Source: Brachybacterium vulturis
Lineage (GTDB): Bacteria > Actinomycetota > Actinomycetes > Actinomycetales > Dermabacteraceae
Assembly (NCBI RefSeq): GCF_002407185.1
Contig: NZ_CP023563.1
Span: 1,240,001 to 1,304,000 of the forward strand
DNA: 64,000 bases
Reading direction: 5' to 3'
The notes below the pieces were generated by a model. That model had not been told where the DNA came from. It made no database searches and worked only from the letters and a program-made list of their open reading frames with translations. Positions within the stretch are counted from its first letter, which is position 1. Each line of letters begins with the position of its first letter. Made by a program: the position numbers and the translations under genes. This document shows, one piece after another, positions 1-7,049 of this stretch.

Positions 1-1
1 C

Positions 2-1738
2 GAGGACGAGGTCGATCTGGAGTCGGCCCAGCTGGCCCTGCCCGCGGGGGCGGGGGAGAGCACCCTGGCACGGATGAGCCTGGACGAGGATCTCCGCAGC
101 CTCGAGGTGCGGGGCGAGGGGACCTGGACGCTGCTCGGTGAGCAGCTCGTCTTCACGCCGCTGTTCGGTGTGGAGGGGCCGAGCGCACCGATCGAGCTGA
201 CCATCGGCGGGCTGCACGAGGGTCGCTCGCAGCCGGTCCGGCTCACCCCGGAGCTGCTGGAGCTCGAGGAGATCACCGCGCGCGGCTCGGCCGGCGAGGC
301 GAAGCGCATCGAACTCCCCGGCGACGTGCCCGCTGAGGGCTCCACCCGCCTGGAACTGGGAGGCCTGCCGTCCGGTTCCACGGTGCTCACCGACGGCAGC
401 CGGGTCACGGTCCCCGATCAGGGCACCTGGCAGCTCACGGCCGACGGCGGCTCCCTCACCCACACCCCGGTCGGGCCCGGGCTCGGCCGGCAGCTCGACC
501 CGGTCCGCTTCGTGATCGAGGACGACGAGGGCGCGGCGGCACAAGCCGGCAGGGTCACGCTCTCGGTCCCGATCATCTCGGACCTGGACTGGTCCGCTCC
601 CTATGGCCAGGACATCCTCTTCGTGGTCGGCGAGGGACAGCAGTACGTCGACCCCGAGACCCTGCGTCTGCAGCCGCTGGGACCGCCGGAGTCCCATCGG
701 GCCTCCGAGGACGGCACCGAGGTGGTGGTCGAGGGTCAGGGCACCTGGGTGCTGGACCGCGCGGCGGCCACCGTGCGCTTCTCCCCGGAGAGCGCAGAGG
801 TGCACGAGACCGCGCCGATGGGCATCACCGGCGGCGACGGGGAGGGCCACACCGCCTCGACCGCGCAGCTCAGCACGGCGTACCCGATCCTGCGGTCGCG
901 GACGGCGGCCGCAGCGCCCGGCACCGAGATCAGCATCGACATGAGCACCGGCAGTCAGGACGTCAGCTCGGACTCGCTGCGCTTCGATCCGGCGGCGGCG
1001 CCGGAGAAGGCGAGCCTGGCCGAGGACGGCTCCGAGCTGACCGTCGCGGGGGAGGGCACCTGGCGGATCGACGACGAGACCGGCGCGGTGGAGATGACCC
1101 CGGTGGACGGGTTCACCGGCACCTCCACCCCGGTGGGCGTCATCGCCCGGGGCGTCTACGCCGACAATCTCGTCCAGGCCACCGTGAGGGTGGTCGTCTC
1201 CCCGATCATCGCCACGCCCCGTGACGACGAGGGACGCACCGCCCCGCAGAACCCGGTCACCGTGGACGTGCTCAGCAACGACACGGCCGGCAGCGGCGAC
1301 CAGCCGCTGAAACCCGAGACGCTCCGGATCAGCTCCCTCGCGGCGACCAACCTGTCCGAGCTCGAGAACGGTCGCGGCACCCGGCTGCTCATCCCGGGGG
1401 AGGGGACCTACTCGGTGGGGGACAACGGCACGGTGACCTTCGAGCCCGTCGAGGGCTTCACCGGCCGCACCACACCGATCAGCTACCACGTGCGCGACAG
1501 TGCGGGCGTCCCGGTCCGGGCCTCCCTGGTGGTCGACGTCGACCCGAGCCTCAGCGCGGCAGAGGAGCCGGTGGCCGAGGTCAGCGGCATCAACAGCCTG
1601 CTGGTGGGGCTGATGCCCGGCACGCCCGGCACGTCGGTCCTCTTCGGCACCCTGGTGCTGCTGCTGCTCTTCGGCGGCGGGGTCTCGCTGTGGATCGGGC
1701 TGCGCATGGAGACCGACCGCCGCGCGTGGGAGGACTGA
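2..1738 (+). CDS. CshA-type fibril-repeat surface protein, C-terminal part (5' partial)
   Basis: The frame is open from the window edge, so the N terminus is missing. About five repeats are visible, each with a G-x-G-T-W/Y core followed by a short strand ending F-x-P; the last two carry the fuller GFTGxxTP signature of CshA-type fibril repeats. A hydrophobic segment near codon 550 is followed by a short charged tail of about 11 residues. There is no LPXTG motif, so anchoring by the membrane helix is likely. By family knowledge such repeats form extended stalks or adhesive fibrils. Ligand and full length are unknown. It converges on the next gene across a small hairpin. Confidence 0.85.
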   Translation, partial: EDEVDLESAQLALPAGAGESTLARMSLDEDLRSLEVRGEGTWTLLGEQLVFTPLFGVEGPSAPIELTIGGLHEGRSQPVRLTPELLELEEITARGSAGEAKRIELPGDVPAEGSTRLELGGLPSGSTVLTDGSRVTVPDQGTWQLTADGGSLTHTPVGPGLGRQLDPVRFVIEDDEGAAAQAGRVTLSVPIISDLDWSAPYGQDILFVVGEGQQYVDPETLRLQPLGPPESHRASEDGTEVVVEGQGTWVLDRAAATVRFSPESAEVHETAPMGITGGDGEGHTASTAQLSTAYPILRSRTAAAAPGTEISIDMSTGSQDVSSDSLRFDPAAAPEKASLAEDGSELTVAGEGTWRIDDETGAVEMTPVDGFTGTSTPVGVIARGVYADNLVQATVRVVVSPIIATPRDDEGRTAPQNPVTVDVLSNDTAGSGDQPLKPETLRISSLAATNLSELENGRGTRLLIPGEGTYSVGDNGTVTFEPVEGFTGRTTPISYHVRDSAGVPVRASLVVDVDPSLSAAEEPVAEVSGINSLLVGLMPGTPGTSVLFGTLVLLLLFGGGVSLWIGLRMETDRRAWED

Positions 1739-1771
1739 GCGACGTGCTGGCGAGGGACGAGACGGTAGGAG

Positions 1772-1797
1772 CTCAGTCGGTCGGGCGCAGGACTGAG
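1772..1797. terminator. Hairpin between convergent genes
   Basis: CTCAGTC pairs with GACTGAG across a 12-base loop, between the stop of the repeat protein and the stop of the converging LytR_C gene. There is no T-run. It may serve either strand. Confidence 0.4.
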
Positions 1798-1799
1798 GC

Positions 1800-2405
1800 T
1801 CAGCAGCCCTCGGGCGCGTCCACCGGCTTCTCGAGCGCGGCGGAGGCCGCCGACTCCTCCTCGAGCCCGATGAAACCGTCACCGATCAGCACCTTCACCG
1901 CGTTCCCCTCCTGCTGCTCGTCCAGGCTCAGCTGCGCTCCCTGGATCTGCACCCTCACGGACTGCGCCGCCAGGTAGCCCTGGGGACCGTGGACGATGGT
2001 GGCGGGGCCCGTGGCCCCGCGGGTGTTGCCGGGACTCTCGACCCCGTAGCCCCGCTCGGCGAGCTGCTCGGAGACGTCACCGGCCAGGCCGCTGCGGCTG
2101 GTGCCGTTCAGCACGGTCACCGTGACCTCGCCGGGCGGCAGCGGGACGGCCTCGGGCCCCGGGCAGGAGAACTCCACGGGCTCGTCGCCGAAGGACTTCT
2201 GCTCGATCACCCCGGGATCGGCCACCGGTTCGCGCAGCTCGCCCACCGCGTAGACGCCGATCGCGATCAGGGTGACGGCGAGGATCGAGAAGATCGTCAG
2301 CTGCGCGACCCGGAGGCGCCGGGTGCGACGCAGCCGCTGGTCCCGGCGGCGGACGTCGTCCGAGGAGCGGCCGTACGGATGCGCGTCGTGGTGGGAGCGG
2401 CTCAT
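1800..2405 (-). CDS. LytR C-terminal domain membrane protein
   Basis: 201 residues. A basic N terminus precedes one transmembrane helix (about residues 35-55). The exported part holds a LytR_C domain (about 90-165) with the family-like VTVLNGTSRSGLA stretch. By family knowledge LytR_C domains accompany LytR-CpsA-Psr enzymes that attach glycopolymers to peptidoglycan, but no LCP catalytic domain is present here, so this is probably an accessory envelope protein. ATG follows the stop of the upstream hexosaminidase gene after one base, so the two are probably co-transcribed and translationally coupled. Confidence 0.8.
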   Translation of the reverse strand: MSRSHHDAHPYGRSSDDVRRRDQRLRRTRRLRVAQLTIFSILAVTLIAIGVYAVGELREPVADPGVIEQKSFGDEPVEFSCPGPEAVPLPPGEVTVTVLNGTSRSGLAGDVSEQLAERGYGVESPGNTRGATGPATIVHGPQGYLAAQSVRVQIQGAQLSLDEQQEGNAVKVLIGDGFIGLEEESAASAALEKPVDAPEGC

Positions 2406-2406
2406 C

Positions 2407-3816
2407 TCAGTCCAGGGGGCGGTAGCGGATGCCGAATGCGTCCAATCGCGGCAGGTGGGCGCGCAGGCGCTCCTCGAACTCCTCCCAGCTCTGCTCCGGG
2501 GAGCCCCAGGCCCGCTCAGCGAGGGCGCACATACGGGGGAAGGCCATGTACTGGACCTGCTCAGCGGTGGGCATGTACTCGGTCCACAGCTGGCCCTGGA
2601 TGCCCATGATCAGCGTCTGCTGGTCCTCGCTGAGCTTGTGGGGCGAGAACTTCGCGGTGTAGACGTCCTTGACGGTGGTGAGACCGCCGATCGCGAGCGG
2701 CTCGTCCTTCGGGCTCGCCTGATAGTGGTCGAAGTAGGTGTGCTCGTTGTTCGCGATGATGGTGCGGAAGCCGCGGGAGGTCGAGTCCTTCACCCCGTTC
2801 CCGTGGCGCCAGTTCATGATCACGGTGTCATCGGGCAGGTGGCTCTCGAGGACCTCGTCCCAGGCGATGACCCGCTTGCCCTTCTCGGCGAGGACGTCGG
2901 CGGCGAACTGGGTGAAGCGCCCCTGGATCTCGGAGACCCGGGTCAGGCCCCATTCGTTCATCCGGCTGCGGGCGGCGGGGGAGCGCTCCCACTCCGCGCG
3001 CGGGCACTCGTCCCCTCCGATGTGCACGTAGGGGGCGGGGAAGAGGTCCGCGACCTGGGTGAGCACGTCGCGCAGGAAGTCGAAGACCGTGTCGGAGACC
3101 CCCAGGACGTGGTCGGAGATCCCCCAGACCTCACGCACTCCGAGCTGCTGCTCGGGGAAGTTCCCCAGCTCGGGGTAGGCGGAGATCGCCGCCTGCATGT
3201 GACCGGGCAGGTCCACCTCGGGCACGATCATGATGCCGCGGCGGCGGGCGTACTCGACCAGCCCTGCCAGCTCCTCCTGGGTGTAGGAGCCGCCGTGCGG
3301 GACGCCGTCGAAGGTCCAGGACTCCTCGTCCTCGCCCATGTGACCGACCAGGGACTGCTCGCGCCAGGCCCCGACCTCGGTCAGCCGCGGGTACCCCTTG
3401 ATCTCGATCCGCCAGCCCTGATCGTCGGTGAGGTGGAGGTGCAGGACGTTCAGCCGGTGCAGCGCCATCGCGTCGATGAGGGTCTCGATCTCCGCCGGGG
3501 GGAGGAAGTGACGGGAGACGTCGAGGTGCATGCCGCGCCAGGCGTGCTTGGGCCGGTCCGAGATCGTCACGCACGGGATCGAGCCGTTGGTGCCGGTGAC
3601 GATCTGGGCGAAGGTGTTGCGGCCGTCGGCCAGCGCGGCCTCGCTGCCGGCGCTGAGGGCGGCACCGGTGGGCGAGATCGACAGGGCGTACTCGGTGGCC
3701 GGGAGGGCGTCGTTGAGGCCGACGGAGAGTCCCTCCCACGGAGCGCTCGTCTCCCATGTGCCGTCCGACCACACGACGGACTGGGGCAGCGGGACGAGGG
3801 CGAGTGGATCGGGCAT
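2407..3816 (-). CDS. Family 20 beta-N-acetylhexosaminidase
   Basis: 469 residues from the ATG at 3816, which has an AGGAGA ribosome site six bases upstream; the frame runs further upstream without support. The GH20 catalytic signature HIGGDECP places the Asp269-Glu270 pair expected for substrate-assisted removal of terminal GlcNAc or GalNAc. An N-terminal GH20b-like region precedes the barrel, which also shows LHLHLTDDQGWR and PEVDLPGH motifs. No signal peptide is visible, so it probably acts in the cytoplasm on imported chitobiose or muropeptide sugars. It lies one base upstream of the LytR_C gene. Confidence 0.92.
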   Translation of the reverse strand: MPDPLALVPLPQSVVWSDGTWETSAPWEGLSVGLNDALPATEYALSISPTGAALSAGSEAALADGRNTFAQIVTGTNGSIPCVTISDRPKHAWRGMHLDVSRHFLPPAEIETLIDAMALHRLNVLHLHLTDDQGWRIEIKGYPRLTEVGAWREQSLVGHMGEDEESWTFDGVPHGGSYTQEELAGLVEYARRRGIMIVPEVDLPGHMQAAISAYPELGNFPEQQLGVREVWGISDHVLGVSDTVFDFLRDVLTQVADLFPAPYVHIGGDECPRAEWERSPAARSRMNEWGLTRVSEIQGRFTQFAADVLAEKGKRVIAWDEVLESHLPDDTVIMNWRHGNGVKDSTSRGFRTIIANNEHTYFDHYQASPKDEPLAIGGLTTVKDVYTAKFSPHKLSEDQQTLIMGIQGQLWTEYMPTAEQVQYMAFPRMCALAERAWGSPEQSWEEFEERLRAHLPRLDAFGIRYRPLD

Positions 3817-3968
3817 TGCTTCTCCTGGTAGGACGACGTCGACCGTGATCAGCTCCAGTTTGCCACGGGGAGGCGGCTCCCCGTGCCCGGAGCCGCCTGC
3901 CGTCGCTCGCAGCTGGTCGGCCGCGCCGCCGGGGCACTGCCGGGGCCGCGCCCGCGGGCCGGATGCAC

Positions 3969-4001
3969 GGGAGCCCGGTCGGCATGGCCGACCGGGCTCC
4001 C
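3969..4001 (-). terminator. Perfect 15-bp hairpin downstream of the NlpC/P60 gene
   Basis: Two perfectly complementary 15-base arms (3969-3983 and 3987-4001) flank the loop ATG, about 90 bases past the NlpC/P60 stop. No T-run follows, as for most hairpins in this window. Confidence 0.7.
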
Positions 4002-4090
4002 TCACGCCGCCCTGCTCCTTCCCGTTGACGCTCTCGCGTCGAGCAGGCCGTCGTGGCCTTATATCCGTCTCCTGCGGACCGCCGGGATTC

Positions 4091-5437
4091 TCAGCGGTAG
4101 GTGACGAACACGTGCGGTGCGTTCCACATGGAGCGCTCGACGACCTGCTGGCGCGATCCGGAGGCGTCGATGATCCTGCCGTTGCCCACATAGATGCCCA
4201 TGTGGCCGTAGTCGTTGCCGGTGTAGGCGACGAGGTCGCCGGGCTTCGCCTCGGACCGGGAGATGATGCGCCCGCCGAAGACGTAGCCCTTGGCCGTCTT
4301 GCGCGAGAGGTTCACCCCCGCCTGGTTGTACGCGTAGTGCACCAGTCCCGAGCAGTCGTAGCCGGTCGAGGGCGACTCGCCGCCCCAGTGGTAGCGGGCA
4401 CCGAGCTGCGAGCGGGCCGCGTCGATGATCGCCTGCCCGCGCACGGAGACGCCGCTGACCGGCTTCCGGTCCTCGTCCCGGCCGCCGGCGTCCGCGGAGA
4501 TGCGGACGTCGCTGCCGAGGGCGTTCCAGGTGCGGGGGCCGACGATGCCGTCCACGCCGATCCCGGCCGCGGACTGCAGGGCGCGCACGGCGCTCGCGGT
4601 GCCGCGTCCGAACACGCCGTCGACGGAGATCGAGGCGCCGCTCGCGTTGAGCGACTTCTGCAGCGTCGTCACCGCGGCTCCGCGGTCGCCGTGGCGGAGC
4701 TTCGGCTGGGTGACGGAGGCGGACGGCGCCGACGGCACCGAGGTCCCGCCGCCGACGGCCACGCCGCCGCTCAGCGCCGCCCACGTCTTGGGGCCGACGA
4801 CGGCGTCCACGCCGATCCCGGCCGCGGACTGCAGGGCGCGCACGGCGCTCGCGGTGCCGCGTCCGAACACGCCGTCGACGGAGATCGAGGCGCCGGAGGC
4901 GTTGAGCTGCTTCTGCAGGGTGGTGACGGCAGAGCCGCGGGACCCGAAGCGGAGCGTGGGCTGCGAGCTGCTCGCGGCCGGCTTCGTGGCGATCGCGCCG
5001 GTCAGAGAGCCCCAGGTCTTGGGGCCCACCACGCCGTCGACGCCGATACCGGCCCCCGACTGCTGGCTCCGGACGGCCCGCAGGGTCGCGGAGCCGAAGA
5101 CGCCGTCGACCGTGAGCGAGGCACCATGCGCGTTCAGCTGCTGCTGGAGGTGGGAGACGGCGGCGCCGCGTGCCCCCAGCCGGAGCGTGACCGAGGTGAA
5201 CTGGGACTGGGTGGCCGGGGCGACGCTCGGAGCGATGCCGCGGACGGTGCCGACGGACGAGGCGACGGGCGCCTGGGCCGTGGCTGCTGCGCCGCCGGTG
5301 AGGACGGCGGCCGCGGAGACGGCGCCGACCATGGCGGCGCCTCCGACGCCTCGACCCACGGGGGCGGTGAGCCCTCGATAGTCGATCACGGCACGGCCGG
5401 ATGCCCGGTGCGTGCCTCGTGGAGCGGTGGGGAACAT
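4091..5437 (-). CDS. Secreted NlpC/P60 peptidoglycan hydrolase with three PG-binding modules
   Basis: 448 residues. A hydrophobic segment at about 33-55 looks like a signal or anchor. Three peptidoglycan-binding type 1 modules follow (about 65-125, 150-210, 235-300), each with LxxGxRGxxVxxLQ and VDGVFGxxT motifs. The C-terminal NlpC/P60 domain has catalytic Cys362 in DCSG and His412 in GHMGIY; Asp in IIDASG sits where a third polar residue is usual. By family knowledge it cleaves the D-Glu to meso-DAP or related stem bond in septal wall remodelling. The start at 5437 has only a weak GGAGA about 15 bases upstream, so the true start could differ. Modules 2 and 3 share a 92-base identical stretch. 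Confidence 0.9.
   Translation of the reverse strand: MFPTAPRGTHRASGRAVIDYRGLTAPVGRGVGGAAMVGAVSAAAVLTGGAAATAQAPVASSVGTVRGIAPSVAPATQSQFTSVTLRLGARGAAVSHLQQQLNAHGASLTVDGVFGSATLRAVRSQQSGAGIGVDGVVGPKTWGSLTGAIATKPAASSSQPTLRFGSRGSAVTTLQKQLNASGASISVDGVFGRGTASAVRALQSAAGIGVDAVVGPKTWAALSGGVAVGGGTSVPSAPSASVTQPKLRHGDRGAAVTTLQKSLNASGASISVDGVFGRGTASAVRALQSAAGIGVDGIVGPRTWNALGSDVRISADAGGRDEDRKPVSGVSVRGQAIIDAARSQLGARYHWGGESPSTGYDCSGLVHYAYNQAGVNLSRKTAKGYVFGGRIISRSEAKPGDLVAYTGNDYGHMGIYVGNGRIIDASGSRQQVVERSMWNAPHVFVTYR
4549..4895. repeat. Intragenic direct repeat, two identical 92-base copies
   Basis: Positions 4549-4640 and 4804-4895 are identical, offset by 255 bases, which is exactly 85 codons and one module plus linker. 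They encode equivalent parts of PG-binding modules 2 and 3. This suggests recent duplication or gene conversion. Confidence 0.9.
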
Positions 5438-5935
5438 CGTGGTTGATCACTTTCTCCGTCGCCACGCACGCGGTGCACGGCGCCGAGGGCGACGCGCACG
5501 CGAGAAGCGCCCGTCACCCAGGGAAGAGGAGGAAGCAACCGGGCCGGTGACGGGGAGGCGGCAGCCCGGTGAGCGCCGCCTGAGCAGAGTCGGCACCGCT
5601 GGACACTGTATGTGCAGGTGACGGGGAGGCCACAGGGGAGTTTGCATTCCGCCCCACATATCTTTGCGAAGATTTTGCCAAAAAGGGCGGAATTCGTCCG
5701 TGTTCTCCTCGGAAATTGAATTGCATTATGGTAGTTACACCATTGTCATTCGGGCGCGGACAGCGGGCGCGCTCCATGATCCCCGAAGAGGTCTGCAGGT
5801 CAGAGCCGTCTCATTTGTCTATTATGTCCATTTCGGAATGCCCTCCGGAATGCCTCGGAGCGGTAAGCGGGACGCGGTGCGCGAGAACGGGTCCGGGGCC
5901 GGGGGAACGCCGGCGGGAGCATTCGGGAATGAGTG
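5438..5935. other. Long non-coding region with an AT-rich island upstream of the NlpC/P60 gene
   Basis: No gene is supported here. The part nearest the NlpC gene carries a 14-base direct repeat GGTGACGGGGAGGC at 5546-5559 and 5617-5630. Bases 5640-5760 are clearly AT-richer than the rest of the window. They contain the inverted repeat ATTCCGCCC (5646-5654) / GGGCGGAAT (5685-5693) and the short palindrome ATGGTaGTTACaCCAT (5728-5743). A minus-strand TTGGCA with a weak downstream hexamer lies between the inverted-repeat arms and could be the NlpC promoter, giving a leader of about 200 bases. I could not match a c-di-AMP riboswitch to this leader. Confidence 0.5.
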
Positions 5936-5970
5936 AAGGGCCGGGGATCGTCATGCGATCCTCGGCCCTT
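5936..5970 (-). terminator. Terminator hairpin of tRNA-Pro
   Basis: Two 15-base arms (5936-5950, 5956-5970) with one mismatch and a five-base loop lie directly downstream of the tRNA on its own strand. Confidence 0.7.
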
Positions 5971-5975
5971 CTCGA

Positions 5976-6052
<77 letters not shown>

Positions 6053-6109
6053 GTGATGCCTCGCCGGAGCGGGTCACCGAGGAGAAACTCTAGCAGGCTC
6101 GGTGAGTGC

Positions 6110-7048
6110 TCACCGCACCGGCGAGGGCTTCGGGGCGCGCAAGGTGAGCAAGGTCGCCTCCGGAGGCGTGAACAGGCGGTAGTTCGAGTAGGGGCTCGCG
6201 CCCATGCCCGCGCTGACGTTCAGGGGCACTCCCTGCCAGGTGGACAGGCCGCGGGCCTGCCGACGGGGGATGTCGCAGTTGGTCACCAGCGCGCCGACGC
6301 CCGGCACGCGCAGCTGACCGCCATGGGTGTGTCCGGCCAGCACGAGGTCCGCGCCGTCTGCGACGAAGGAGTCCAGCACCCGACGGTAGGGCGCATGCGC
6401 CACCCCGAGCCGGAGCACGTTCCCGTGCGCGGGCAGCGGCGTCGACGGGGGCAGGGGCGCCGGCATCTCGTCGAGCTCCAGGTGCGGATCATCGACGCCG
6501 ACCAGACGCACCTCGAGCCCACCCAGCTCGATGCTCGACCTCGTGTTGGTCAGATCCCTCCAGCCGTGCTCGGAGAGCCGGTCGGTGAGCTCGCCGACCG
6601 GCAGCGTGGGCTCCCCGGGATCGGTCAGCCCGGCGGGCCGTGAATCGGGCAGCAGGTAGCGCGCGGGGTTCTTCGGCATCGGCTCGAACATGTCGTTGGA
6701 GCCTCGGACGAAGGCGCCGGGGCGCTGCAGCAGCGGCGCCAGCACCTCGGCCAGCACCGGGATCGAGGCGGCGGAGGCGATGTTGTCGCCGGTGTCGATC
6801 ACGAGATGCGGCCGCAGCAGCGAGAGGTGCTCGAGGAAGTCGAGCTTGCGCTGCTGGTCGGGCATCAGGTGGATGTCGCTGAGGTGCAGCACGCGGACCG
6901 AGCGCGTGCCCGGCGGCAGGATCCGCAGCTCGACCTCCCGCAGCGTGAAGCGGTGGATCTCGATGTGGCGCGCCCAGACGTGGGTCGCGGCGGCGGCGCC
7001 CAGCCCGAGGCCGCCCACGATCCCGGCGGCCGCGAGGGCCGGCCGCAC
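6110..7048 (-). CDS. Calcineurin-like metallophosphoesterase
   Basis: 312 residues from the GTG at 7048, preceded by GGAGGGAG and lying one base after the PBP stop. An N-terminal hydrophobic stretch (about 3-22) suggests membrane association. Metallophosphoesterase motifs are ordered as expected: LSDIHL, DTGDN, GSNDM where many members have GNH[DE], and AGHTHGGQ near residue 230. By family knowledge it hydrolyses a phosphoester with a two-metal centre; the substrate is unknown. Its place downstream of a class A PBP and a WhiB gene resembles M. tuberculosis ponA2-Rv3683 (from memory). Confidence 0.88.
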   Translation of the reverse strand: MRPALAAAGIVGGLGLGAAAATHVWARHIEIHRFTLREVELRILPPGTRSVRVLHLSDIHLMPDQQRKLDFLEHLSLLRPHLVIDTGDNIASAASIPVLAEVLAPLLQRPGAFVRGSNDMFEPMPKNPARYLLPDSRPAGLTDPGEPTLPVGELTDRLSEHGWRDLTNTRSSIELGGLEVRLVGVDDPHLELDEMPAPLPPSTPLPAHGNVLRLGVAHAPYRRVLDSFVADGADLVLAGHTHGGQLRVPGVGALVTNCDIPRRQARGLSTWQGVPLNVSAGMGASPYSNYRLFTPPEATLLTLRAPKPSPVR

Positions 7049-7049
7049 C

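Noticed and set aside
5445..5660. c-di-AMP (ydaO) riboswitch upstream of the NlpC/P60 gene
   Set aside because: Such riboswitches are common before actinobacterial wall hydrolases, but I could not find the conserved GGGGAACC, GGGGTGAA and CCCG-CAGCTAACC-type blocks in the leader.
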